Below are positions 23,106-34,830 of a DNA stretch of 64,000 bases, piece by piece. How positions within the stretch are numbered: position 1 is the stretch's first letter; every line of letters begins with the position of its first letter. Below the pieces are notes generated by a model. That model saw nothing but the letters and a program-made list of their open reading frames with translations, ran no database searches and was not told the origin of the DNA. The position numbers and the translations under genes are program-made. Source of the stretch: Eudorina sp. 2006-703-Eu-15 (Eukaryota > Chlorophyta > Chlorophyceae > Chlamydomonadales > Volvocaceae); contig BDSI01000178.1 of the NCBI GenBank assembly GCA_003117195.1, forward strand, positions 124,001-188,000. The letters run 5' to 3'.

Positions 23106-26100
23106 ATGGCGTCCGATGACATGGACATGGATGCTGAGCAATGGGGCGGTGAAGATATCAAGAAAGGAGCGTGGACACCGGAGGAGGACGCGCTTCTCAC
23201 AAAGTTGATAGCAACCTATGGGACGAAGAACTGGAGCATTGTGGCGGCAGGAATCAAGGGTCGTTCTGGAAAAAGCTGTAGACTCCGGTGAGCTGAAGTA
23301 TTATCGGGATTCAACACGGGGGCGTTGATTTTGTCACGAGCGGTTGTTCAGGGTCTCTCGATATGCCACGGGCGATTCCTGCAGATGGCACAATCAGCTG
23401 AACCCAGACGTTAAGAAGGAGCCTTTCTCAGAATGGGAGGACGCCGTAATTATTTTGGTGAGTACCGCCGTCGCAGTTCCTGCTTGCAGTTAACAACCGC
23501 TATCGCGTGTGTGCGTAGCAAAACCCTGCCGCGAGTCTCATCGTAGTTCCTCTCTAACTCTCTGAAAGCGCATGCCTTTGGCGATGACGGCCGTTGGCCG
23601 GCAGCCGCGGGACGTCAGCGGCGCGGCTTGGGGAGAGACCACCAGGGATCATGCGTCTGATGTCGATAGCCTGACGCGGATACCTGTCCACGCACCCAGG
23701 GCATGCCGCGATATAAAGGTCTTGGGGTGCTGCAAAAATTGCGTGGCCGTTCACCTCCGCGTTGGTCGTTCAGCCCACATCTGCCTCACCCCTCATCTCT
23801 ACAGGCCCATGAGGTGCACGGCAACAAATGGGCGGCCATTGCAAAGCTGCTGAGCGGCCGAACGGACAACAGCGTGAAAAAGTAGGTAATTGTCCCGATG
23901 TGATTCCGGTGCTTGGTCTTGCAATCCCCAATCGATTGACGGCCTACTGCGCTGTCCGCGTCGGCGTTGTGCCGCTCGCGCCGAGCCCTGGGCCGTACAT
24001 GCCGTACATGGGTGCTGGGTGCATGGCCGCTTCCCCTTCCTGAGCTGCATCCCTGACCGCTTCGCTGTCCGTGCGCCGCCGTTTGCAGCCACTGGAACGC
24101 CACCCTGAAACGCAAGGTACGCGGGCGCACCGAACCGGGGTCGTCGCCTGTGGGTATACCGCGTGGGCCGGGGAACCACTTGGCCCAAATTGGTGCGTCC
24201 ATTACGGTATCACGTCGCCTCTGCCAAGGTTCATGTCACGTCGCCCTTCCCTCCCATTCCACCAGGTGAGCACCAACACGCTCCGGAACCGGTTCCTTCG
24301 AGAGCGCTACACGCTGCAGTGGCTCATGGACCACCCGGAGCTGGACTCCTCGCGCTCGAGGGAGGTGAGTGGACCGCGGGCCTGTGGGTTGGGTGTTCGC
24401 AGGCAGGAACGGATCCACGAAGAAAGTCCGGTTTGGGTCCACCACACGACCACCGGGGCGCTCGATTGCAACCTGTGGCTTGGCACTTGTCCTTCTCGTC
24501 CTTCTTTGACGACTGAACACAGTGTCAGCCGGTCACGCATCCTTGGTCGTGTTCGGGTGCTCTTGCAATGTCCCTCAGGGCAAGTCTGAGATATCGATCA
24601 ATGGCAACTGGGCAGGCAAGGTACGAGGAAGGGTGAGCTGCGTTCGGAACGGGGCGGGGTGGCGGGGCGGGGTGTGTCCAGGCGGGGTGGCGAGGCGGGG
24701 TGAGGTGGGGCCGCGTGTGATGCGGTCAAGGAATGCGGTGGGTGTTGTCTGAGGGACCCCGGGCTCACGGCCCTCGAGGCGCGGCGTGCCGTACGATGGT
24801 TGGCCCTCGCATTCTACGGCTGGTGGCGCGATGCGCCCTTCTCGCCTTCCGTCTTGTCAGGCAACGAAGCGCGCTCAGGCGACCCTGCCGACATGCAGCG
24901 GCGGCGGGGGCGGCAGCGGCGGCGGCGGGGGCGGGTATTCTCGTGGCCGCCGCGGGGCCGGCGCCGCTTCGCGGCGGTCGCGCTCTGTCGATTCCGCCGG
25001 CACAGCTTCTGACGAGCCTGAGGAGGCGGAGTTCGAGGCAGCGGAGGACGGCGAGGACGCAGGGGCCGCTGGACCCGGCCCGGGGTCTATCGGCAATGCA
25101 GCGGCGGCGGTGGCGTTACAGAGACTCAGCAGCAACCTAGCCATGAATGCGGCTGTGCTGGGCAGCGGCTTGGCAGGGCTGAGTCCTGGCGCGCTGGGCG
25201 GCGGCGGATCCGGGCTTGGGCCGGCGGCGGCGCTGGGTGTAGGTCCAGGCGGCTTCGGTCCGGCGGCGTTGGGGCATCTCGGGATAGGGCCGCTCACCGG
25301 TTTGGGTGGCGGTGGAGGGCCGCCGGGCGGTGGCGGAGGTGGGGGCGGGTTGGACCGTACCGCGAGTGCAGCGGCGGCGCTGGCCGCGGCCGCGGCGGCG
25401 GCCGGGGTGCTTCCTCCGCTAGCGCCGAGCGGCGGCAGTCGGCAGCTGCAGGTGCTGGACTTGCTGCCGCCGGCAGCGGCGCTGGCCGGGCTGGGGCCGG
25501 CCGCAGCCATGGGCTACGATGGGAACGGCGGCGGGGCAGCGCCCACCGGCGAAACGGCAGACACCCGCGGGGCCGCGGCAGCCTCCGCGCTCCACCCACA
25601 CCCCCATCTCCACCACGGCGGCGGAGTACACGGCCTCGGGTTTGGGTCTCTGGGCCCCAGCAATGGACAGAGCTCGATCACAGCCATGCACAGCAAGAAC
25701 AACAACCATGATTTCAGCAACACCGCGAACCTCAATGGCGCCAGTGGCGTTGCCAACCCCGGCACGACCAGCAGCAGCAACGGCATGCCCAGTGGCAGGC
25801 CAGGCAGCAGCGGCAGGCCAGGCAGCGGCGGCAGGCCAGGCAGTAGTGGCATGCTCAGCGAGGCGGGAGGCTACCCCACATCCCCCGCGGACCTCGAGCT
25901 CTTCAACTCGCTGCCGGAGGCGACCCGGCTGTGCCTCATCGAGTTGGCCCGGCTGGCGGGGCCGTCAGTGCTGTCCGAGCGGGAGCGGGACCGGGGGGCC
26001 CTGGGTGCGTTACCTGGCGGGCAGTTGGGGTCGGTCAGGCGCAGTGGCGGCGGCGGTGGCAGTATCGGGCACGAGTCGGTGGTTGTGGCCGCTGGACAGG

Positions 26101-26196
26101 CCGGGGTAACTGCCGGAGGTCGGCTCAGTGCGGGCAGCATCGGCGGGGCGGACGACGGGTTTGGCGGCGGCGGCGCCACCGGTGGGAGACCCCAGG

Positions 26197-26227
<31 letters not shown>

Positions 26228-27419
26228 GCAGCCACCGCACCCGGCTGGGTTCGGGGATATGTCGGGACTGATGCAGCGCCAGAACGGCCCGGGTCGGCCA
26301 CTTGGGATCCCAGGAACCAGGGCAGGACCCGATATCGGTCTCGCGGGTATTCTCGGAGGCGCAGCAGGGGGCGGCGGCAGCGGCGGGGGCGACGGTGCCT
26401 TGGCCGGCGCCAACGGTTTCGCTCAGCTGCCGCCACAGTTGGCAGCCGCCGTTGGCGGGAGCGCTGCCGGAAGCTTCCACAGCGCGGCCGCCGCCTTGAA
26501 AGCGCAGCGGGATCTGTACAGCGCACTCGGGGAGCTGAACGGCGCGGCGGCCCTGCAGCAGCAGCTCCACCAGGCCTCCGCCGCGGCGCGTCTCGGTGGC
26601 GGCGGCGGTGTCGGTGGCGGCGGCGGCTTGCGGCTGGGCATGGGTGGCGGCGGCGGTAATGGGGGCGCACAGCTGCCTGCCCCGGCAGCCTTGTCCGGTG
26701 CGCCGTTCGGGGGCCCAAGGCGTGATGGTGGCGGCGGCGGCGGGGCCGGCGCTGGACTGGGACATCCAGGGCTGGCGGACTCGTTAGGACTCGGCGTTGG
26801 CTCCAACGGCAGCATGGGTGCCGACGCTGCCGCTGCAGCGCTGCTGCGGCAGCTGGCGCGGCCGCCACACGCCGGCGGGGCTGGCGGAGGTGCCGCCAGC
26901 ACCAGCTTCGGGGCACTAGCTGGTGGGACCGGCGCCGGTGCAGGGCTTAGCGGCCTGGGGACTCTGCCTCTGGCTGTTGGGGGACGAGCGCCGTTGCTGG
27001 ACGTTGCTCCGGAGCTGCGGCTGGGCAGCGGCGGGAGCGGCGCCGGCGCGGGGTTTGGCGGTGCTATTGGCGGTGGCCTGGATCTCGACCGGTTGCTGGG
27101 GTCCGCGGCGGCGGGCGGCGGTGGCGGCGCACGCTCGGCCGCCGAGTTGCGGATGCTGCAGCCGCTGCTGGCGGCGGGAGCCGGCGGCGGCGCCGGAGGC
27201 TCAGGTGCGGGGTCCGGCGGCCAGTTTGCTCTGGGCGACTTGATGGGCGGCTCTACGTCGCTCGGCAGCCGGGTGGGTGGCCGGGAACTGGGCGCGCTGC
27301 AGCAGCAGGCCGCCCTGCAGCAGCTGGCCGCGGACCCCACCTTGTTCCGCGGTCTCAGTGAGGAGCTGGCGCACCTGCTGACGGCAGTGGACCACTCCTC
27401 GGGCCCCGGGGGCTTCTGA
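23106..27419 (+). CDS. R2R3-MYB transcription factor with long Gly/Ala-rich tail
   Basis: Seven exons: 23106-23287, 23385-23457, 23805-23881, 24089-24116, 24266-24364, 24579-24620, 24861-27419; all GT-AG and in phase, 1,019 residues. R2 (about residues 19-68) has W23, W43, W62. R3 (69-120) has F75, W94, W113; the first Trp of R3 replaced by a non-Trp residue is the plant R2R3 pattern. KSCRLRW and TDNSVKNHWNATLKRK are typical DNA-recognition sequences, so it is a sequence-specific nuclear DNA-binding protein. Exon 5 adds a short basic region containing RNRFLRERYTLQWLMDHP. The last exon alone codes 852 residues, low-complexity with Gly and Ala runs, an 11-Gln tract near 26200, and a repeated GSSGRPGS motif near 25795. 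That tail is probably disordered; whether it activates or represses is not visible. Target genes are unknown. Confidence 0.95.
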
Positions 27420-30400
27420 CGCGCATCGCGGGCGGCCTGTGCTGCACGCAGGCACCCGGCTGGGAGGGTGGGAAGGCAGGTGGGTGGTTGGGTGGGAGCA
27501 AGGGCCCCCCCTCCCTCTCATCGCCCCACTCAGGGACATGCATGCGCGCGGGCCGCTGTGTGGGCGCTCTGGCAGGCTCCGTTTACTGAGGTTGACGGGG
27601 CCGGGGCCCACCGCTACCAAGAGAGGATGGATGGTCCATCGCGCACCGCCCTCCAGCTCGTGCGCTGCCTTGACACGCGAACGCGAGCGGAGGGACGGCG
27701 AAGGGGGGACCAGGTTGCGTACGTCCCTTGGCTCGGACTGACCGGACGAGTTAGGACGGTCGGCGCTGACTGATTGCTGAATGTTGGGCGCATGCTGTGG
27801 CATGACCGCATGCGCATACGTGGGGACGGTGGGCACAGACGGAATAGGATTGGCCAGTGGGTAGGTTTTGCGCGGTGGTGCTGCGGAGGCACCGGTCCGC
27901 TGAGGGCTGGACCGCCGAGGAGCAGGGGAGGGAGAGGGGGGAGGGAGGGCTCGCTGCCATCGCGGCGCGGCAGCCGCCCCGTCCGAGGCGCGCTGGCTGG
28001 CAGCTTGGGGTGTCGTTGTTTCTGACATGGGCATGGCCCTCAACGGCGTGCAGGCGGCCCGCGTCTCCGTCTGCACGAATAGGTGAAGGGTCGCCCCTCC
28101 CGTGATCTAGAGCGCGCAGTGTGTGTGGTGCGCGCAGTTTCTGTTGTGGCCGCGGAGCGCATCGCCCTGTTTGATCTTCGATGATGCGAAGGATCTGTCG
28201 ATAAGGTTAGGCCGCATGGCAACGGTTACTGCACTTGCTCGTCCCACGCCGTACGTTGTACACTCTTAAAAGCGCATCGGCGTGTCCCCGCGATCCATAC
28301 ACGTGCCGTACCTTGTTTCATTTTGCGCTGGACGCTTATCGAATTGTCGCTCGGCGTTGGGATTTCTGCAGATAGTAGGTATTCCAGAGCACCGTGCCGT
28401 TCCGTGCGGTGCGTACCAGTCGTGCCCGGCCGGGTGCGGCGCGCTACCTGGCCGTGCACGTAGCCCGCCCTGTGCAGTCACCCTTCGACGATGACATGCG
28501 AGCAACAACACTGCACGGCGACTGGGTGCGGTGGTCTCTCAGAGGCTGAGCGCCGACCGCTGACCCCCCTGGGGGGCGCGGGGGTCGCACGGGTCCCTGC
28601 AGCTGGGTCCCAACAGCGCTGAGCACCAACCACACGAGGCTCCGCATGAGACGCCACATGGGACTCCACATGGCTGCAAGCGCCGATTCGGGGGCCGCGT
28701 CGCTGCGCTGATGATTCGGGGCCGCGCGCCTCGCAGCGCACCGCCGCGATTCCCTTCCTGGCGCATACACAGCTTTAGTACGTTGCGCACCGGGGTGGTG
28801 TGTGCGGTGTCGTTGGAGGGAGGGAGGGGACGCAGGGGGCGGGTGGTGGCATCGACTAGGGCGCGGCGAGTGACGCGGCTGACCTCTGTTCTGGGGGGGA
28901 TGGGTGACAGGGTGAGGGGTTGCGCTGCAGCGAGGACCACGCAGGTTGGCCAGATCGCCCCCCGGGAGGTCCTCCCAGGAGGGGCGAGGGCGGTCCAAGG
29001 CGGCGTTGGCTGCCGGAAAGACGGCTCGGGTGTCATCTGCGTCCCGGTCCCCGGGGTGCAGCGAGCTTCGGTGCTCCCTGGGGTCCTCCGTGCGTGATGT
29101 CGGTGGTGCTGACGCCGCTGCCTGGTCCGACAGGGCACCCGGTGTCCGGGCCGTATCGAGCCGGACCGCCACACCGACTGCTGCGTTGGAGGGGGGCACT
29201 GCGGCGTGTGGGGGCACCGGCGTCAAAACTTACTAACAGCGCCCGGAGAGAGGGGGGCCCCACACGGGCGTCCAGGCACCGTCCGTGGGAGCGCCCAGTC
29301 GACTGGCCGCGACGGGCACACCGAGCCGGGACGAGCGCGGCAGTGCAGGGCTTCCGACCTGCAGGGCCTGGGCACCGACCTGTCGGGGGGAGGTAGCGCG
29401 TCTGGATCTATAGGCGAGTCTTGAACCTACGATGGCGTGGCGGTTGGCGATAAGCGACGGTGGGGCGTTTGAACTGGTACACCTTTCAGGCGGTGTAAGG
29501 GCTCTGGAGACGCGCTTGACCGGGGCCCTGCACCGCCGTTGCCTGAGCATTGCACGGGGGCCGTACTGAGGTTGTTGACGCCGTTGCCGATGTTGCATTG
29601 GACGTCAGTTTGCCGGATTCCATTCGCCGGCGCCGAAATTGTGGGGTCTGACATTATCTTGGCGACGCGATAAATCCGAGGAGCGGCCAAAAGGAGGGAC
29701 CAAGGGGGTGGGGCCGTTGCTCCCGTGGCGGCGGCGTGGGTTGCAAAGAACGAGCCGCGACCGAGCAGGAGCGGCTGTGGTTTGCGGAGACTTTGACCTG
29801 GGCTGCTGTGTCCTGGGGAATTTGGGGGCACCCGTTTGCGTACGGCAGATGCAATCGGGTGGTGAGGGTGAAGACCTTCGTGAGCGAACAGGGCTGGGGT
29901 CGCCAGTGGGGAAGGGGGGAGGATGGGATGCGCCCGCTTGACCTCGTACATGTCTTGGGTGACGATTGACCAGGACTTCTTTTGTTGGCGCGTGCATTTC
30001 GAGCAGACGGGTTGTGGGGTTGAGTTATGGTGGTCAGGTCGAAGAGGATCCGTTCGACTGCATTCACGTGGCTGCTGGCCTTCAAAGCTGGCATCGGACA
30101 CGACAATATTTGTTTTTAATTCGGTTCATGGCCATGTGGTCCACGACCATCTACCGTACCGATCCTGCGGTAGGAAGCTCCACGGCAGAAGCACCACGCG
30201 ACATCCAGTTGCGTCCGCGTTCACACTGCCGGCGAGCGTGTTAATAGAGTTTTTGCGTCATGCAGCAATCCCTACGCGGCCCAAACTCAGCGGCGTCCTC
30301 CGTCCATCATCAGCACGCCAGCTCAACGTGTCACTTGGTCGCACACATGCCACTTGAAGCCGATACGCGCGCAGCAGTTTCCAAAGGACGCATCACAACA

Positions 30401-31812
30401 TCACAGGAACAACGAAGTGCGGGTAGCGCCGCACAACTGCCGCCCGCACTCGGTGCTCTGCGTAACACCGCAGCCGAGCACCCGTCGCCCACCAATCCGA
30501 CCCACCGACAACACCAAAACCCAACCCACCCGGCCCAACCCCCGCCATCGCGCGGTGAGGGCCCTGTCAATGACCCACTGGCGCTCCGACCCTCCACAGC
30601 AGTGCACGCCGTTCCCGCCAGACAGGGCCCACTGGCGCTCCGACCCTCCACAGCAGTGCACGCCGTTCCCGCCATAAATTCAGTCGGGGCGGCCTGCATT
30701 GTAGCCACACCCCGCATGGTCTGCGGCTCAGAGCTTTTCACATCGACGGCAGCAACATGTCCGCTTCAACGCTCCAGGACGTGTGGGGCCCACACCGGCC
30801 GCGCTTCTCCAAGCCCTGCAATCTCAGCTAGGTGACACGAGGGCGGCCGGGTACACCGCCCGCTTCCCGTCACGCGGGACGTCGCCGCATCCGCACCATT
30901 CACATGGGGGAAGGAGACTAGGAGAGCGAGAGAGAGAGGGATCACATCTGCATCGAACCTCCCCGACCTGGCTATTTTCGACACTTGTGCGTTCCTGACC
31001 AACATCTAGGGTGCAGAAGCATACACGACCAGTACGGATACGCGCGGGTCTCGTTCGGGTCCGGTCCGAGTGAATGCATGCAAAGGTAACGCGTGGTTCT
31101 CCGGAAACGACAACTGAACCTATTTGAGGCCCCGGGGCGGGGTTCAAGCAACCACACGGGCATCAGGAGCTGGCCATACGAGGCCCTCCACGTGGTCCGT
31201 AAAGAATGTCCGACCGGCCCGACTGGCCAAAGCGCCACTCCCGCACCGCAGCGCCCGCAGAGCCTCCTTCAAGAAATACCATGAATGACAGGAAAACTAA
31301 GACACGCTTCCCGATCGCCATCCGCTACAGGTCATCGGGCGGCTTGCACTCCTCGCACGTTCCGGTAGTTGGCATTAACCATACCGTAGTACCACCACAG
31401 CCAACTAGGATGGCGCCCTGGGCCGGCGATGCGCATCGGCGTGATCCCGCCACGTGGCACTCGCCCCACGCAGGTAGGCTCGGCGTTGCCCCGCCTCAGG
31501 CTTTCGACCCCACGGGATGACTTTGTCGGCTGGAACCCGAACATACGAGACCACTACTAGCTCCGACAGCTGCCATGTCTCCTCAGGACCCGCTCCGCGG
31601 CCATTTGAGCGGGTGAGTGCGGGTGACAGCCCAGCGACGCGTCTGCAGTGTACAGGGAAATGCTGCTCGCTGGTGTCAAGCCTGCAACAGCCTGATTTAA
31701 TGAACACCACCCTCCAGTCCCCCGAGCTTCAGCGGGGTCCATTCCCTCGAGCCGCACCACCCCCCAACCCTCGTTCGCTACCAAGGTTACCGCCATTCCC
31801 CTCGTGTCCCGC
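27420..31812. other. 4.4-kb intergenic stretch, no confident gene
   Basis: No reading frame shows a domain or a splice-consistent chain. The longest, 28444-29226 (minus, 260 codons), is Pro/Arg/Ser-rich with high-GC shadow character. A TGTAA at 29494-29498 (plus) is the first after the MYB stop, but is 2 kb away. A tandem duplication lies at 30574-30674. The stretch should hold the 3' UTRs of the two convergent genes around it. Confidence 0.45.
30574..30674. repeat. Tandem duplication, 47 bp x 2, period 54
   Basis: Two identical 47-bp copies beginning CCCACTGGCGCTCCGACC (30574-30620 and 30628-30674) are separated by GACAGGG. They lie in non-coding DNA; no function is suggested. Confidence 0.9.
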
Positions 31813-33114
31813 TCAGTCGAACAATCGCTCCCCCCGCGCGAACACGTTGAAGACCAGCATGGCCTGCACACAGATCGCGGCTGACACCGCGTGCGCCGTG
31901 TACCAGCCCGACACGTTATCCGCGCCGCCGTACATGTCCAGAATGTAGCCCGTAACAGCGACACCGATGACACCCGACACGGTTCCGGCGGTGTTGGAGA
32001 TGCCCATCACCATGCCCGCATACTTGGGCGCTATGTCCATGTGGTTCACCGAGAAGCCGCCGCGGCTGAAGCCCAAGCAGCCCAGCGTCAGTGTCGTGAC
32101 GACGACGCCATAGGTGACGCCATGCGCGCCGGCGCCCGGCATGAGCATGAGCGCAACGGCCGAGGAGATGAAGCCAATTGTGTTGACAGTTTTGCGTGCC
32201 GTGGCAGTGCTGTTGCGGCGCTTCAGGATGAGCCAGTCACCCGCCCAGCCGCCGACGTTGGACATGAGGAACATGACGAGGTAGGGGATTGTCTTCGCGC
32301 CGCCGAGGCTGTTCAGCTCGACCTTGAGGACGTGGTTGAAGTAAGTTGGCAGCCAATTCATGATGACGTAAAAGGCGTAGTGGAAGGAGAAGTTGTTGAT
32401 GACGATGGCCCACACGGCCGTGCTGGTCATCATGCGGCGGTAGGGTGTGGGCGCGGGTCGGCCCTTGTAGCTGCTGCTGGCGCCAGGGCGCTCGAGCGTA
32501 CTGAGCGGAATGACGGTCTCGCGGTGCGGGATGTCGCGGCCAACGGCCAGCCACATGCCAAGCCAGGCGATGCCAAGGCCTCCCACGACCTTCAGCAGGG
32601 AGGCAGCACCGAAGCGGGCCGCCAACCAGGGCAAGACGAGCATGGCAGTGGCGGAGCCGAGGTACATGCCCGACGTCGTCAGGGAGACGGCGCGCGCGCG
32701 TTCATGGGGTGGAATCCACTGCGAGAGAACTGTGTGGACGGCGGGAATGAGGAAACCCTGGGCGACGCCGACGGCAACGCGCGCCAGGATGATGGCGGAC
32801 GCGTGACGCGCATTGGTGGGGGTCAGGATGGACGCCGCCGACCAGCTAGCAAAGCATATCATCAGCATTATGCGACCACCATACTGCTGCGCTGCCCATC
32901 CACCAGGTATTTGCGAAAGCGCGTAGCCCCAGTAGAAAGCTGACAGCACAGTTCCCTTGACTGACTCGTCGACTCCCGCCTCCTTCGCTAAGTCCGTGAA
33001 TGCAATTGAAAATCCCACTCGCTCCACATACGCCGTGAATGTCGCCAAGAACGTTGCCAATACAATGACATAGCGAGGCTCGACCCGGAACACGCTTCTC
33101 CGAGCGATGGTCAT
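31813..33114 (-). CDS. SLC17/PHT4-like anion (phosphate) transporter, MFS
   Basis: One uninterrupted 433-codon frame. The sequence is a complete major facilitator with about twelve hydrophobic segments and a central hydrophilic loop (around residues 195-230). YVERVGFSIAFTDLAKE after the first helix, VKGTVLSAFYWGYALSQIPG in the second, and a GGR loop after it are characteristic of the SLC17/plant PHT4 (ANTR) family, which moves phosphate or organic anions, often across plastid membranes. The substrate cannot be read from the sequence. There is no obvious transit peptide before the first helix. An AG acceptor-like site sits a few bases before the ATG, so a short upstream exon carrying a targeting signal is possible. 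Lack of introns is unlike every other gene in the window. Its neighbour on the 5' side is the divergent TQT/RING locus. Confidence 0.93.
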   Translation of the reverse strand: MTIARRSVFRVEPRYVIVLATFLATFTAYVERVGFSIAFTDLAKEAGVDESVKGTVLSAFYWGYALSQIPGGWAAQQYGGRIMLMICFASWSAASILTPTNARHASAIILARVAVGVAQGFLIPAVHTVLSQWIPPHERARAVSLTTSGMYLGSATAMLVLPWLAARFGAASLLKVVGGLGIAWLGMWLAVGRDIPHRETVIPLSTLERPGASSSYKGRPAPTPYRRMMTSTAVWAIVINNFSFHYAFYVIMNWLPTYFNHVLKVELNSLGGAKTIPYLVMFLMSNVGGWAGDWLILKRRNSTATARKTVNTIGFISSAVALMLMPGAGAHGVTYGVVVTTLTLGCLGFSRGGFSVNHMDIAPKYAGMVMGISNTAGTVSGVIGVAVTGYILDMYGGADNVSGWYTAHAVSAAICVQAMLVFNVFARGERLFD

Positions 33115-34412
33115 TTTCTGCTACTACTAGTGTTTGCAATAAGATCGCTCTTGTTCACAGGTTCCAATGATAACGTCAGCTATATCGTTGTGCACATGAT
33201 AAATCAGTTATCCGATCGGTAAAGTGCCGTCGCTCAAGGATCAGATGGCCAGCCAGTTGCAACAGCACGAAACGACAGTATGAATACTTGCAAGGCAGGA
33301 CATTCCGCGTGTGAATTCACATCGGCGCGTCGAAAAGCACACCTGCTGGAGGCCCCAAAGTTTCAAACCGCTGGGGCTTGCCGTACCAGCGGTCAGTTGT
33401 ATCTGGGAAATCCACGCTTCGCATTATGCGTTATCTACACAAATACGGTAACTAAGGCAAGAAATGAGCCCACCAATATCTGAAACCGGTCATCGCAACA
33501 GTGTCGAGCAGTTGCGACAGGAATGCCTCCCGCATGATCGGAGGTACAGACGGTAATTAAATTTCAACTACAAAATACCTACTGTCATTGTAATTTTGTT
33601 GTGTTGTACACGTTTAGGTTAACCTTCCTGACTCTCCAGTCTGCCCAGTCAAACAAACGGACTATCGGCTGTCAGGCTCAACGATGCGGTGTAGGGTTGT
33701 TCAGTCAGCTACAGGGGTTGCTCCATGGGGTGTTGTCCATCTGTGCGTCAATGCGTGGAGGTACGTCAACGCATGCCACGGACGTATGGCGAGCTCCACC
33801 AGGGTCTACCCGCACCTTTAAGACCAATGCCAAGCGGCAGGGACGGTCTGCTGCTCTGCGTTCTGCGCACTACCTCTGCCTGTGCTCGCCACGGACCACG
33901 CCGCACTGCACGTGTATTACCCCAGCGTGCACCACGTGGGTCCTCTGTTGTGTGTTACATGGTTGGGGTTGCACGCATACATAACCCCATACAACTGCCC
34001 ATACGAGCCGTAGGCCCAAGGTGTTGAAGGATGTACCTGTGAAGGACATCACTGTAGGAATGGTCACGGTCAACATGCCGTAGCGGCATGGACACACCTG
34101 AACACACGGCGTGCGAGGTTTCCGAGTCTTATAACACAGATGGGAGAAGAGGGAGTTACAGGTTATCATCATCCATGTACGCACGATCATTGGCAAACGG
34201 TCCGAGGTTTTGTCCTTGCACAGCGGTAAGGGCTGCTAAACGCACATAACATTGTAGTTCGTGCTTTTTTGATGCAATCCAAACGCTCATAGGAAAATTT
34301 ACGCAAGTTTGAAGGAATGTACGACGAACGCTCAACCGCTTCAAAGAGTAAAGCCATCATGCAAGTTGAGATATTATTCCAGATTTTGATCTCGAATTAA
34401 ACGTTCTTAGAG
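33115..34412. promoter_or_regulatory. Divergent intergenic region, transporter and TQT/RING locus
   Basis: About 1.3 kb of AT-richer DNA between two divergent genes. No gene, tRNA or clear TATA box was recognised; promoters of both neighbours are expected here. Confidence 0.4.
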
Positions 34413-34806
34413 ATGGTTAATTTCAGGCCGCCTTCACGGCCTAACCCTGTCGATGGTGCGAATACTATTGGCACGCAGACCAACCTTGGGCGGCAAGCGA
34501 ACATAGGAACTCAAACCCTTGATACGCAGCAGCCACTGCAACAAAATCAGGTTACACAGACAGCGTCAAACGTCAGCGACAGCCAAACACAGACACCGCC
34601 TATTGTACAGACCGAACTGCAACGTGTGACGCTTGAGACTCAAACTGTAAGAAGCGGCATCGTCCTGTTTGCAACATTCTCGGGGCACTGACCGTTGCCT
34701 TCTCCCCTATGGCTTCCGTGTGCTTTTCCAGCAAACTGGTCTTCAAGAACAACGGGTTGCAGGAACACAGACGGCTGTGGTGCAGGCCGTTGACCGGGGC
34801 TGCTAA
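34413..34806 (+). CDS. TQT-repeat exon pair (candidate LC8-binding array)
   Basis: Exon 34413-34646 (78 codons, ATG start, donor GTAAGA) and exon from 34732 (acceptor TTTTCCAG) join in phase. Together they encode TQT six times: residues 21-23, 33-35, 48-50, 59-61, 76-78 and 90-92, spaced 11-17 residues, in a Gln/Thr/Pro-rich, probably disordered chain. TQT anchors are the core of LC8 (DYNLL dynein light chain) binding motifs, and arrays with ~12-residue spacing occur in known multivalent LC8 partners. In the second exon the frame meets TAA at 34804-34806, 24 bp before the ATG at 34831 of the main RING frame, which is in the same frame as that TAA. It may be the spliced N-terminus of the RING protein, an upstream reading frame, or a broken exon. 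LC8 binding is inference from motif and spacing. Confidence 0.45.
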
Positions 34807-34830
34807 GACAGTCCCGCTGGACGTGTTGCC

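Noticed and set aside
24786..24860. Use of the ATG at 24786 as a separate gene start for the long Gly/Ala frame
   Set aside because: An AG acceptor at 24859-24860 joins in phase to the MYB exons, so the first 75 bases of that frame are intron.
28444..29226. 260-codon minus frame as a gene
   Set aside because: No domain, Pro/Arg/Ser-rich composition typical of GC-rich shadows, similar-length frames on the other strand, and no splice support.
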